DNA of 51,529 nucleotides, from NCBI GenBank assembly GCA_937982665.1, contig CALJLD010000059.1, positions 1 to 51,529 of the forward strand, given 5' to 3'. The notes below the pieces were generated by a model. The model was not told the DNA's origin and did no database searches. It was given only the letters and a program-made list of their open reading frames with translations. Of the stretch, positions 15,829 to 24,472 are shown piece by piece. Every line of letters begins with the position of its first letter. The stretch's first letter is position 1. The DNA comes from an uncultured Planctomycetales bacterium (lineage in GTDB: Bacteria > Planctomycetota > Planctomycetia > Pirellulales > S012-138). A program made the translations under genes and the position numbers.

Positions 15829-17559
15829 CAGCGTCGCCAAAAGGATGGTCGAAGTCACGCCGCGGCTGACGTCGCGGGTGGAGAACTTAGGCGTCGCGCC
15901 GCGATAGTAGGCAATCGCTCCAACGCCCAAGCTGCACAGCAGGACTTTGGCTGCCAGCCAGGCTGTGCCGGAATAGAACCACTGCCCAGGTACAAGCAAG
16001 CTCTTGTGAAAGTTCAATCGCCAGAAGTGCGGACCCAACTCCGGCTGCGTGGCCGTGAAGACCACAAGGCTGGTGAATTGAGCGACAAAGTAACTGATGC
16101 CCACCAGCAACGGGCCGCCCAACAAGAACGCCCAAAGCGTGCCGGTCAGCAGATAACGCGGGGGGCTGACGCCGAAACTTCGCAAAGCGTCAAACTGCTG
16201 ACCGTAAACTTTGCCGCCGATGTCCGAAGAAACGGCCGCGCCGCATCGTGCGGCCAGCAAGATGGTCGCCAGCACCGGCACCAAAATCCGGTAAAGCGCA
16301 AAGCCAAGCGAATCGAGCAGGTTCTCATTAAGGATCGGCTCGGTGATTCCTCGATACGGCAGAAACTTGTACGTGAAGTACGTGCCGACAAAACCGATGA
16401 TCAAACCGGAGATGGCGATGTAGAGCCACGCGGAAGGGTCAGCGACCAGCCGCAAGTAGTGCAGGAAGTATCGTCCGCCCCAACGCGCGCTCTTCCACAC
16501 TGGCAACAGCGAGAACGGCAAACGCAGTGCTGCCTCGGCCGCTTTGGTGGTTCCGGCCAGGAAATCGCCAATACCGGTGGCCGCGCGTTTGGCATAATTG
16601 CGAGCGGTTCGGATGAGGAAACTGCCCGACGCGACTTCGGCCTGTTCGAGCTTCGCGGTCTTGCTTTCGTTCGGTTGGCGTTCATCGATGCCGCTGCGTT
16701 GCTGCTCGCCGAACTCATCTTCAAGTTCGCTGGCCGAGGAACCCTGACCTGCGGCGTCTTCGCTATCGCCGATGATCTCGTCGGCATGCATTGTCACTGG
16801 ATGCAACAACTCGCGCAGTCTCGGCCAATCTTCCGGTTCAATCAGGTTGAGCGATTGAGTTGTCGGATCAAACAAGTAGATCGTGTCGGCGATGGCCGAG
16901 AGCGATTCGTAGTCGTGTGTGACGATGACAGACGTGCGCGGGTGCGTCTCGTGCGTCGCGCAAATCAGTTCAGCAACTTGGGCAGCCGTGGCCGCGTCCA
17001 AGCCGGAAGTGGGTTCGTCATACAACACCACGTCCGGGTTGTACGAAAGCGTGCGGGCGATGGCGAGCCGCTGCCGTTGGCCTCCGGAAAGTTGCGCGGT
17101 ACGGACGCCGCGCGGCACGCGAAGTTCGCTCAAGAGTTTCTTGGGCTCCAGCGATTCGTGGCTGGGTGTGTCACGGTTCGCCCGATGGGCCGCGGCGAAT
17201 TGAACGTTCTCCAGCGAGGAGAGTTCGTCAAACAGTGCGAAGCTTTGGAAGACCACACCCACGGGACGTGGCTTGTTGGTGCCTGACAAGTTGGTGCCGC
17301 CAAATTGGATCACGCCATCGGCCGTGATGGGCCCACCGTGGCGGTCCAGTCCGGCCAGCACTCGCAGCAGCACAGATTTGCCGGCGCCGCTGGGACCGAC
17401 AATCAACGTGATCTTACCTGGCGGAAAGACAGCCTTGGCATTGCGCAAAAGCGGCGTGCCGCCGATCTCGACATCCAGCGCGCGGAGTTCCACGCGCGTG
17501 CCGCCGGACGGCTGGCCGCTGACTTCAGGCGCACGCTCAGTTGTGGGATTCTTGTCCAT
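15781..17559 (-). CDS. ABC transporter ATPase fused to an MlaE-type permease
   Basis: 592 residues. The N-terminal ATPase has Walker A GPSGAGKS (55-62), Q-loop VFQSF (~103-107), signature LSGGQRQR (157-164), Walker B VVLYDEPTS (177-185) and switch His215. A charged linker (~235-330) with acidic and Ser-rich sequence leads to a membrane part (~345-592) with about five or six helices resembling the MlaE/YrbE permease of phospholipid and MCE-linked transporters (AARCGAAVSSDIGGKVYGQQ is the EQ-loop-type cytoplasmic helix). Known relatives move lipids between inner and outer membranes with an MCE substrate-binding partner, usually as separate polypeptides; the fusion and the lack of a nearby MCE gene are unusual. 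The last 16 codons are duplicated downstream. The start is an ATG without a clear Shine-Dalgarno. Confidence 0.85.
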   Translation of the reverse strand: MDKNPTTERAPEVSGQPSGGTRVELRALDVEIGGTPLLRNAKAVFPPGKITLIVGPSGAGKSVLLRVLAGLDRHGGPITADGVIQFGGTNLSGTNKPRPVGVVFQSFALFDELSSLENVQFAAAHRANRDTPSHESLEPKKLLSELRVPRGVRTAQLSGGQRQRLAIARTLSYNPDVVLYDEPTSGLDAATAAQVAELICATHETHPRTSVIVTHDYESLSAIADTIYLFDPTTQSLNLIEPEDWPRLRELLHPVTMHADEIIGDSEDAAGQGSSASELEDEFGEQQRSGIDERQPNESKTAKLEQAEVASGSFLIRTARNYAKRAATGIGDFLAGTTKAAEAALRLPFSLLPVWKSARWGGRYFLHYLRLVADPSAWLYIAISGLIIGFVGTYFTYKFLPYRGITEPILNENLLDSLGFALYRILVPVLATILLAARCGAAVSSDIGGKVYGQQFDALRSFGVSPPRYLLTGTLWAFLLGGPLLVGISYFVAQFTSLVVFTATQPELGPHFWRLNFHKSLLVPGQWFYSGTAWLAAKVLLCSLGVGAIAYYRGATPKFSTRDVSRGVTSTILLATLFVLTVHFVFAFFEFE

Positions 17560-18140
17560 CAGGGAAGGCTGTTCGTTCCGCCTTCGTGAAATGAATAGCA
17601 GGCGGATGTTGAAGCGGAGTATGCCTGTTGGGGCAGACTATGTGTTGGGGGCGAAGTAAGCCCGCAGGCGCAACGTGTCTTGCCGCTTGAGGTTATTCTG
17701 ACGCGAGCGAACATGCTTGGTTGAATTTTAGCCATCCAAGGTGCCAGGGCCACACATTTGCGATTACATAAGATGCGCTAAGGTGATTTGCAGAAACAAG
17801 TTAGCCCGCTGGCAAAGCCTGAGATTTGAACGACGTCACCAAGCGAGAAAAGTGTGATCCCCAAGCGTTAGATTCGCCAAAGTTTGCCAGGCAAAACTTG
17901 AGACTTTCTCCCGGCGGCGGCTCTTTGCCGTCCGTGCGTTTCGTCGCGAAAACGCCACTGACGCGGATCGTGTCAGGCAATCCCGGTCAATTGAACACGT
18001 TTCCGCGGTCAGGTCGATGCGATTAGTGACATGAACTTGCAGGGGTACGTGCGCGCCGCGCGAATCGCAGTGTGACCAGAATCACGCTGAACGGTTGGCA
18101 GCACGTCATCTGCTGTTTCTTCGCAGGATGCGAATGCGCT
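17560..18140. other. Divergent intergenic region between ABC transporter and cytochrome genes
   Basis: About 580 bases. Short frames on either strand lack protein character. Promoters for both divergent genes are expected here but no clear box pair was recognised. Confidence 0.45.
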
Positions 18141-20204
18141 ATGACTGGGACGGACACCAAAGAATACGATCGCGCTGTTTCCGCGCCTGAGGAACAACTG
18201 CGCGAAGTGTGCGCCAACACCCGCCGTCAGCGACGATTCTTCTTCGCCGGCGTTGTGTTGTTGTTTGCCGCGTGGTTTGTTGCCGCGCTGGATCATCAGG
18301 TTGATGCGCAACCGCAATCGATTGATGCCGCGCCATCTCCGTTGATCAATCCGCGCGTGCCGCATCCGTTCGATCCGGATTGGCTGGAAGTGCGGCTGAT
18401 TGTCAATGCTAAGTGCGTGGCATGCCATCGCCCGGATTGCGAGCGTGCTGATCTTTCCACGCATGCCGGGCTGTTGAGCGAAAAAGACGGCATGGCTTTG
18501 GTTGTCCCTGGCAAGCCGGCGGAGTCGCTGTTGTTTCAGTATGTCGCTTGGAATGTTACGGCCGAGCTGGACTCTCCGCATTCGGACACTCCGATGATGC
18601 CGCCGCAAGCGGAAGAGTGGTTGACCGCAGGCCAGCTGCGAACACTGGAACGCTGGATCAAACGTGGCGCGCACGAATATCAGTCGCCCAACTATGGACC
18701 GCATACTGAGCGACCGCTGTTGGAGATTGACTTTCCATCCGCGCGGGAATGCAAAACGTGCCATCCCAAGCAGTATGAAGAATGGTCTCGTTCCATGCAC
18801 GCATACGCGATGCAAAGCCCCGTCATGGAGGCGTTCAATCTCTCTCTGGTTGAGCGCACCAGCGGAACGGTCGGCACCTTTTGCACGCGGTGTCATACGC
18901 CTTTGGGCACAGCCATTGGCGAAGACGGGACCATGCGGAACGTTCATCGCTCGCGGCTTTCGCAAGAAGGCGTCACGTGCGTGGTGTGCCATCGCGTGCA
19001 ACAGCCCTACTTCAAGGCCAACACGCGGCACGCAATTCAGCCAGGCGGAGTTTTTGACGGCTGCATGTTTGGCCCGTTCGATGATCATGTTTCGCAGCAA
19101 AACGGAGCGCATGCGTCGCAAGGTCGGCCGTTCTTGAAACGGTCTGAGTTCTGCGGATCTTGCCATGATGTCACAGCCCCTTCCGGAGTTCGTCTGGAAG
19201 AAGCCTTCAGCGAATGGCGCAACAGTCCCGCCGCGGAACAAGGCGTCACATGCCAGGCTTGCCACATGGGGCCAGTTGCTGGCAAACCAATCCCTGACGA
19301 TCATCGCCCTTTGGGTCGCGCGGCTGTTGTGCCTGGCGTTGACCCTGAGCGGATTCGCTTGCGGCATCTCTCCGATCATACGTTCGCAGGGCCGGATTAT
19401 TCTCTGCTGCCGGACACGGAGTTCCCGCACAAGCGCGACTGGATGTACGAGGTTGACTACCGGAACTTTGCAGCGCTGACGCCATATCAGCAGAAGTCGC
19501 TGACCGATTTGCGGATTGAGAATCGCAATCAACTGGCGATTGCCACGGCCAAGCGATACGAGTTATTGCGGAACGGGGCGCGACTGTTGGTCGACGCGCC
19601 GCGAGAAGTCAATTGTGGGCAGAACTTGCCCATTGCGGTTCGCGTGCAGAGTACGTTTGCAGGACACAATTACCCCACCGGCTTTTCCGCGGAACGGCAG
19701 TTATGGGTGCAAGTGATTGTTCGCGACGCGCACGGTCGCCGGGTGTTCGCCTCGGGCGACTTCGATCGCAACGGCGATCTTCGCGATGACCACAGCTACG
19801 ACGTGCAGACCGGTCACCTGGCACATGACAAACATTTGCTGAACTTCCAAAGCAAGTTCATCGCGCTGACGAACAAGGGCACGGAACGTTCCGTTGTGCT
19901 GTCGGTGAATCGGCATTTGGATCCGCTGAGTTTGTTCCGCCCCGCAGCAGACATCTCGGCGGCGATGGGCAGACCGGCCGGATTCCGCGTGCAAAAATCA
20001 AGCCTGACGCCATTTGGTTCCGCGGACCAGACCTATCGCGTGCCAGTGACCGCGCCCGGCGATTACCACGTGCAAGTGCGATTGCTGTTCCGTCACTTGC
20101 CGCCGCGATTGTTGGACGAGATTGGCATACCGCAACTCAAGCCGCAATTGGAAGCGGTTGTTGTGGGCGAGTTTGAGACGATTGTCACAGCCAGAGCAGA
20201 GTAG
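18141..20204 (+). CDS. Six-haem c-type cytochrome, membrane-anchored
   Basis: 687 residues from the ATG at 18141; a GTG at 18072 is in frame but adds an unlikely Cys-rich leader. A basic cytoplasmic head precedes one membrane helix (~residues 33-51), so the haem part is exported. CxxCH motifs start at residues 92, 204, 248, 280, 338 and 371. The first sits in a planctomycete PSCyt1-like context (NAKCVACHRPDC... then VPGKPAESLLFQY). The other five resemble cytochrome c554-type multihaem domains (ECKTCHPKQYEEW..SMHAYA). After ~residue 450 there is a haem-free beta-rich domain. The likely role is electron transfer in the periplasm. It precedes a beta-barrel gene by 52 bases, which suggests a shared transcript. 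Confidence 0.9.
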   Translation: MTGTDTKEYDRAVSAPEEQLREVCANTRRQRRFFFAGVVLLFAAWFVAALDHQVDAQPQSIDAAPSPLINPRVPHPFDPDWLEVRLIVNAKCVACHRPDCERADLSTHAGLLSEKDGMALVVPGKPAESLLFQYVAWNVTAELDSPHSDTPMMPPQAEEWLTAGQLRTLERWIKRGAHEYQSPNYGPHTERPLLEIDFPSARECKTCHPKQYEEWSRSMHAYAMQSPVMEAFNLSLVERTSGTVGTFCTRCHTPLGTAIGEDGTMRNVHRSRLSQEGVTCVVCHRVQQPYFKANTRHAIQPGGVFDGCMFGPFDDHVSQQNGAHASQGRPFLKRSEFCGSCHDVTAPSGVRLEEAFSEWRNSPAAEQGVTCQACHMGPVAGKPIPDDHRPLGRAAVVPGVDPERIRLRHLSDHTFAGPDYSLLPDTEFPHKRDWMYEVDYRNFAALTPYQQKSLTDLRIENRNQLAIATAKRYELLRNGARLLVDAPREVNCGQNLPIAVRVQSTFAGHNYPTGFSAERQLWVQVIVRDAHGRRVFASGDFDRNGDLRDDHSYDVQTGHLAHDKHLLNFQSKFIALTNKGTERSVVLSVNRHLDPLSLFRPAADISAAMGRPAGFRVQKSSLTPFGSADQTYRVPVTAPGDYHVQVRLLFRHLPPRLLDEIGIPQLKPQLEAVVVGEFETIVTARAE

Positions 20205-20256
20205 CAAGCAACACGCACATCACGACGAGACAACGGCGATTACGAACAACTTTCCC

Positions 20257-22041
20257 ATGCGTAAATCAAACGTACTCCTTGCCGCGGTCATGTTTGCCGC
20301 CACGCTGGCCTTGGTCAGCGTTGGGAAGGAAGTGCGCAGCTTTGTCTCAGGGCCACTGTCTCTACCAGCGCCGCCTACGCCCCGACAATTGCAGCCGTGG
20401 AATCCAGTTCCGCTGTCCGCCACTGCGCCGGTGCATCGGATTCCATCGGCTGACGAGATCAACCGCACGGTCTCGGCGACGAATCAACGTCAACAGTTTG
20501 GCGAAATTATTCCCCTGCCGCCAGTTCCGCAAAGACAGCAACAACGCCTGCTGCGATTGCCTGATCCCGATGGTGCCGTGCCTTCGAATCCGCTGGAAGA
20601 GTTGCCAGACGGTCCAGCCAACGGGACGCCGTTTCCCGCATTGCCGCCTGCCCCAGGCGATGTTCGCCAACAGGAGCTTTTGCTTCCGCCGTTGGAATGG
20701 GAATTGGCCAACCACGGCGGCTCGTACATGTACGAAACCGAGGACGAACGGGCACAGTACGCCAGCCAATACGATGAACACAGCGTCCGCTTGCGATTGC
20801 CGGAAGGGTATTGCGCACCGCAACCGTTTACGCTGTTCGGTCCGTTTCTGGGCCCTGGCCCCATTCGGCCCTGGCCTGGCTTTACTTGGTTTGGCTGCGA
20901 TGGCTACCAGTGGGAGCCAAGGTTCGTTGGCTTTGGCAGCTATGAGATGTTCGGCATCGCCTTTGAGCAAAACGGTCAGCGGGCGGACGTGATTGGTCAG
21001 CAGTTGCTCTTGGACTTGGACTTGCGACTGACAGGCACGGAGCGTTTTCATGTGCAGTACCGACCGCTGGGTGAGCGCAACTCCGGCGGCAGTTATTACA
21101 TGTTCAACAATCCGTCAGGGTATGTGGACAACTCCACGGCGATCCCTGACCGCTATTGGTTTGAGTTCGAGCTGGACAGCGTCTTCGGTGGAGTGCTTGG
21201 TGACACGCGGACGGCGTTTGACCATCACATTACGTTGGGCAAGTTTCCTTTCGCGCTGCACAACAACTTGCTGATTAATGATGAAGTGCTGGGCATTGTT
21301 GTCTCCAAGAACTCGCTCTTGATTCCGCCGTTCTCGAACGTGAGCGTACAGACTTTCTGGCTGCCTGACGAAGTGGACGCGTTCAACGATGGCGCGGCGG
21401 ACGTGTTTGGTGCGCACCTGCAGGCAGACTATCGCGGCTCATTCGCCGAGTTGACGTATGCGTTTGTGGATCACCGCCGGTTGGCGGACCGCAGTGCCAA
21501 CTACGCAGCGGCCAGCTATACGAAGTTCTTTGGCCCGTTGTCATTGGCCGGTCGCGCGATCTTCAAATGGGGCGATGCGGCAGGGCGCGGCAATGGAGAA
21601 CTTTTCGTACTGGAAAGCAATCTAACGCGGATCATCAATAGCGGCTGGCTATGTGCGTGCGGCGTGAAGGAAGCGGTCTATTACGCCAATGGTTTCGCGG
21701 CGACGCCTGGCTGGAACTCGATCTCCGGCGGCAACTTCAACCGGCTGACAAGTTCCTTTGCGGTGAATCCGCTGGTGGCGATTTCCGCCGCGCCGGTTGT
21801 GGGCGACCGCTATGGCGCGGCCGCAGGCGTGCAACTCTTCCGCCACCATCAGGATGAAAGCCTGGTGCCAGAAATCGCTTATGAGCGGGCGGACGGTTCC
21901 AACGTCTTTGGGCTGGGATTGCAGTATCTCCGCAAGATTGGGCCGCGCAGCTATCTGGATGTTCGCGCCGTCGGCGGGTTCTCCAGCGATCCACGATTCC
22001 GCCGCGAGGGCGCGTTTGTGTCGTATATGTTCGCATTCTAA
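20257..22041 (+). CDS. Outer-membrane beta-barrel protein (porin-like)
   Basis: 594 residues from the ATG at 20257, chosen because it opens a signal-like helix (KSNVLLAAVMFAATLALVSV); the longer frame reads into the preceding gene. A Pro/Gln-rich linker (~30-170) is followed by a long region of alternating polar and hydrophobic strands, including aromatic turns such as YWFEFELDSVFGG, FAELTYAFV and SLAGRAIFKWG. It ends SYMFAF, a C-terminal Phe as in BAM-assembled barrels. It is probably an outer-membrane barrel of some 16-20 strands. Its position just behind the six-haem cytochrome hints at a joint function, but no porin family is recognised from sequence. Confidence 0.72.
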   Translation: MRKSNVLLAAVMFAATLALVSVGKEVRSFVSGPLSLPAPPTPRQLQPWNPVPLSATAPVHRIPSADEINRTVSATNQRQQFGEIIPLPPVPQRQQQRLLRLPDPDGAVPSNPLEELPDGPANGTPFPALPPAPGDVRQQELLLPPLEWELANHGGSYMYETEDERAQYASQYDEHSVRLRLPEGYCAPQPFTLFGPFLGPGPIRPWPGFTWFGCDGYQWEPRFVGFGSYEMFGIAFEQNGQRADVIGQQLLLDLDLRLTGTERFHVQYRPLGERNSGGSYYMFNNPSGYVDNSTAIPDRYWFEFELDSVFGGVLGDTRTAFDHHITLGKFPFALHNNLLINDEVLGIVVSKNSLLIPPFSNVSVQTFWLPDEVDAFNDGAADVFGAHLQADYRGSFAELTYAFVDHRRLADRSANYAAASYTKFFGPLSLAGRAIFKWGDAAGRGNGELFVLESNLTRIINSGWLCACGVKEAVYYANGFAATPGWNSISGGNFNRLTSSFAVNPLVAISAAPVVGDRYGAAAGVQLFRHHQDESLVPEIAYERADGSNVFGLGLQYLRKIGPRSYLDVRAVGGFSSDPRFRREGAFVSYMFAF

Positions 22042-22184
22042 GTCGCGTCAAACGCACAGATTTAGAAGTGAGCTTCTTCGCCTGGTGGATTGAAATTCTT
22101 TGCGCGATCATGCGAGAATCGCGAATCGCCGTTGCGCACGGTTTTGCAATTCTCTCAACTCCACCACTGAGTGCTAACAAACGC

Positions 22185-23480
22185 ATGCCTTGGTTTTCCC
22201 ACACCGCGGACGAAGTTGCCTGGCCGGAAATTGACGAGCTGACGGACCGCGCCATCGCTGAAGCGCGCTCCCGGCTGGGAAGTTCGCCCAAGCGGGTGCT
22301 GCTGTTGCCGCCGGACATCACCCGCATGCACTCAGGCAGCGGTCGGATCACGGAGCGGCTGTTTCGGACGCTTTCGCAGGAAGCTGAAGTTCACGTCATC
22401 CCCACGCTTGGCCAACATCTTCCGCATACGCCGGAGCAGAACCGGCAGATGTTTGGTGAGATCCCCGAAGCGCAGATTCATCCGCACGATTGGCGCGGTG
22501 GATGCGTGACGGTTGACGAAGTGTCCGCACAGGACGTCAAACGGCTGAGCAACGGCGCGGCGGATTGGGCGATCCCCATCGAACTCAACACGATGTTGAT
22601 GCGTGACAATTGGGATTGGATTATCAACATCGGCCACGTTGTTCCGCATGAAGTGCTCGGCTTCGCCAACGGCAACAAGAACTATTTCATCGGGCTGGGC
22701 GGTAAGGAAACCATCTGCACTTCGCACATGATGGCCGCCTGCTGCGGGATCGAAAACAACCTCGGCACGCTGGTGACGCCAACTCGGGCCGTCTTTGATC
22801 TGGCGGAAGATCAACTTCTTGGTGAGTTGCCGGACTTCTATTTTCAGGTGGTGATGCGCCGCGCGAATGACGGGCGGCTGGTTCATTCCGGCGTGCACGT
22901 GGGTGATGACCGAGAGACCTACCTGGCCGCGGCGAGACAATCGCAGGCCGAGAACATCACGCTACTGGACGAGCCGGCGAAGCGAGTGGTGTGCGTGATG
23001 CAAGGCGATGAGTTCTTCAGCACTTGGGTGGCCAACAAGGCCGTGTATCGCACGCGGATGGCAATTGCCGACGATGGCGAACTGATCATCCTTGCGCCCG
23101 GTTTGAAGCGGTTTGGCGAACAACCAGAAGTGGAGACGCTGATCCGCAAGTACGGCTATCGCGGAACGCCGCACACGATGCAGCATTATCAAAGCGAGGC
23201 CGGCGCGGACCTGCGCGAGATGGCTCACGCGGCCGCGCACCTGATTCACGGTTCGAGCGAAGGACGGTTCCGCATCATCTATGCGCCGGGACACGTCGCC
23301 CGGGCCGATATTGAAACGGTCGGCTATGAATACGCGGATCTAGCCGAGATGCAAGCGAAGTACCTCCCGGCTGACGGCCGCGAAGGCTGGCAGAAAACGG
23401 CCGATGGCGAAGACTACTTCTTTGTGCCAACGCCATCGATTGGCCTTTGGGCCACGCAACAGCGGATGAACGCCCGCTAG
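22185..23480 (+). CDS. LarA-type nickel-pincer racemase/epimerase family protein
   Basis: 431 residues from the ATG at 22185; earlier in-frame starts add a non-conserved leader. The protein carries the LarA (lactate racemase, DUF2088) layout: PPDITRMHSG (Asp44, Arg47), LGQH (His78), HVVPHEV (His155), NKNYFIGLGGKE (Lys165) and TSHMM (His181). The spacings His155-Lys165 (10) and Lys165-His181 (16) equal those of LarA His174, Lys184 and His200, which hold the nickel-pincer cofactor. It therefore likely binds the pincer and racemises or epimerises a 2-hydroxy acid. The substrate is open, as LarA homologues are varied. No larB, larC or larE gene lies in the window; they may be elsewhere. Confidence 0.82.
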   Translation: MPWFSHTADEVAWPEIDELTDRAIAEARSRLGSSPKRVLLLPPDITRMHSGSGRITERLFRTLSQEAEVHVIPTLGQHLPHTPEQNRQMFGEIPEAQIHPHDWRGGCVTVDEVSAQDVKRLSNGAADWAIPIELNTMLMRDNWDWIINIGHVVPHEVLGFANGNKNYFIGLGGKETICTSHMMAACCGIENNLGTLVTPTRAVFDLAEDQLLGELPDFYFQVVMRRANDGRLVHSGVHVGDDRETYLAAARQSQAENITLLDEPAKRVVCVMQGDEFFSTWVANKAVYRTRMAIADDGELIILAPGLKRFGEQPEVETLIRKYGYRGTPHTMQHYQSEAGADLREMAHAAAHLIHGSSEGRFRIIYAPGHVARADIETVGYEYADLAEMQAKYLPADGREGWQKTADGEDYFFVPTPSIGLWATQQRMNAR

Positions 23481-23498
23481 GGCAAATGCTCAGTCCGC

Positions 23499-24200
23499 TC
23501 AATCAGGCACGGCCGATTTGTCGGCGTCTTCACGTTGCTTACGGGACGAGAAGTACAAGGATGGCGCCAAGACGCCACTGACAATTGCAGGCACCAGAAG
23601 TCCCGGCTTGCGCCAGATCAGGGCGATCACAAGAAGAATCACAGCGTGAGCGGCGAAGAAAAGCGCGATCCGCCGCAAGGCTCGCCGCGATCGGCGGCGT
23701 TTCTCAGGCGTGACCGTAAATTGTGCCTGAAACTTCTCCCAGCCAACGTGTAAGTTCTCCGGGATCGTATCGCGAAGAAAGGCAATCACTTGCTCGCGCT
23801 CGAGATTTGAAACGGTTCCCAACTCAATCTTCAGCACGCCGAAGTCGCCGCTAAGTCGCACGCTTCCGCCTTGGGGGAAGCGACGCCAGCGAATCTCCTC
23901 GACAAAACGCAGATCGATCTGCTTATCGCGTAGCACGCCGCGTTGGCGTAGGGAGTTGTCGCCCAGGTCAAGGCGATACTTGTAATAGAACGCGATCAGC
24001 CAGAGCCCCAACAGAAACCAGCCCAACCAAAACAACGCTAACACGAGGGCCGCCGCATCGGGATTGGGGAAGGAACCATCAAGGTTGAAAAACGCCGCGA
24101 TGACGGAAAAGAGCCCTATTGCCAGGACGCCGACTGTGCAAGCCACGCCCACGTTGCGAAAGTAAGGCTTCGCCCGATAGCAATGGTGCCAGTTTTCCAT
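23499..24200 (-). CDS. Membrane protein with a PH-like cytoplasmic domain
   Basis: 233 residues. Two membrane helices (~20-40, ~48-72) are followed by YYKYRLDLGDNSLRQRGVLR, a strand order found in bacterial PH-type domains (DUF304-like: after the helices, a Y.L....L..R.G). A basic segment RRRSRRALRR leads to two further helices near the C-terminus. It lies downstream of the SPFH genes on the same strand with short gaps, so it may serve in the same membrane-organising unit. Function inferred only by context. Confidence 0.6.
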   Translation of the reverse strand: MENWHHCYRAKPYFRNVGVACTVGVLAIGLFSVIAAFFNLDGSFPNPDAAALVLALFWLGWFLLGLWLIAFYYKYRLDLGDNSLRQRGVLRDKQIDLRFVEEIRWRRFPQGGSVRLSGDFGVLKIELGTVSNLEREQVIAFLRDTIPENLHVGWEKFQAQFTVTPEKRRRSRRALRRIALFFAAHAVILLVIALIWRKPGLLVPAIVSGVLAPSLYFSSRKQREDADKSAVPD

Positions 24201-24217
24201 TGGCGATTCCCGAGTGA

Positions 24218-24451
24218 TTACGATTCCTCATTCGCACTGCTCCTCATGTTGCGATAGCTCTGCCACACCGGCAGCGCTGCCATCACGGCGAAGATGGATG
24301 CCCAGAATGTTGTCTCGGCGAACTGCCCTCGCAGACCCCAGGCCGCGAACGAGGCAATGATCCCCGTCGCGGCGCCGATGGCAGCAACCCAAAGCGCGAA
24401 CTGATGAAATCGCAGATTCCAAATGGAATTGCTCGCTTTCGTCTCGGTCAT
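24218..24451 (-). CDS. Small two-helix membrane protein
   Basis: 77 residues from the ATG at 24451. AGGAG stands eight bases before this ATG, while the GTG nine bases earlier would touch it. Two hydrophobic segments: FALWVAAIGAATGIIASFAAW and TTFWASIFAVMAALPVW. No catalytic residues. It lies between the SPFH gene and the PH-like membrane protein in the same direction, probably the same transcript. Function unknown. Confidence 0.65.
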   Translation of the reverse strand: MTETKASNSIWNLRFHQFALWVAAIGAATGIIASFAAWGLRGQFAETTFWASIFAVMAALPVWQSYRNMRSSANEES

Positions 24452-24472
24452 CTCAAACACTCCTGGTTGCGA

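Noticed and set aside
15730..17286. 518-residue plus-strand frame
   Set aside because: It lies antisense to the ABC transporter, is rich in Arg/Gln/Ala without domain character, and the minus strand carries clear Walker and signature motifs.
18009..19532. 507-residue minus-strand frame
   Set aside because: Antisense to the haem motifs of the six-haem cytochrome.
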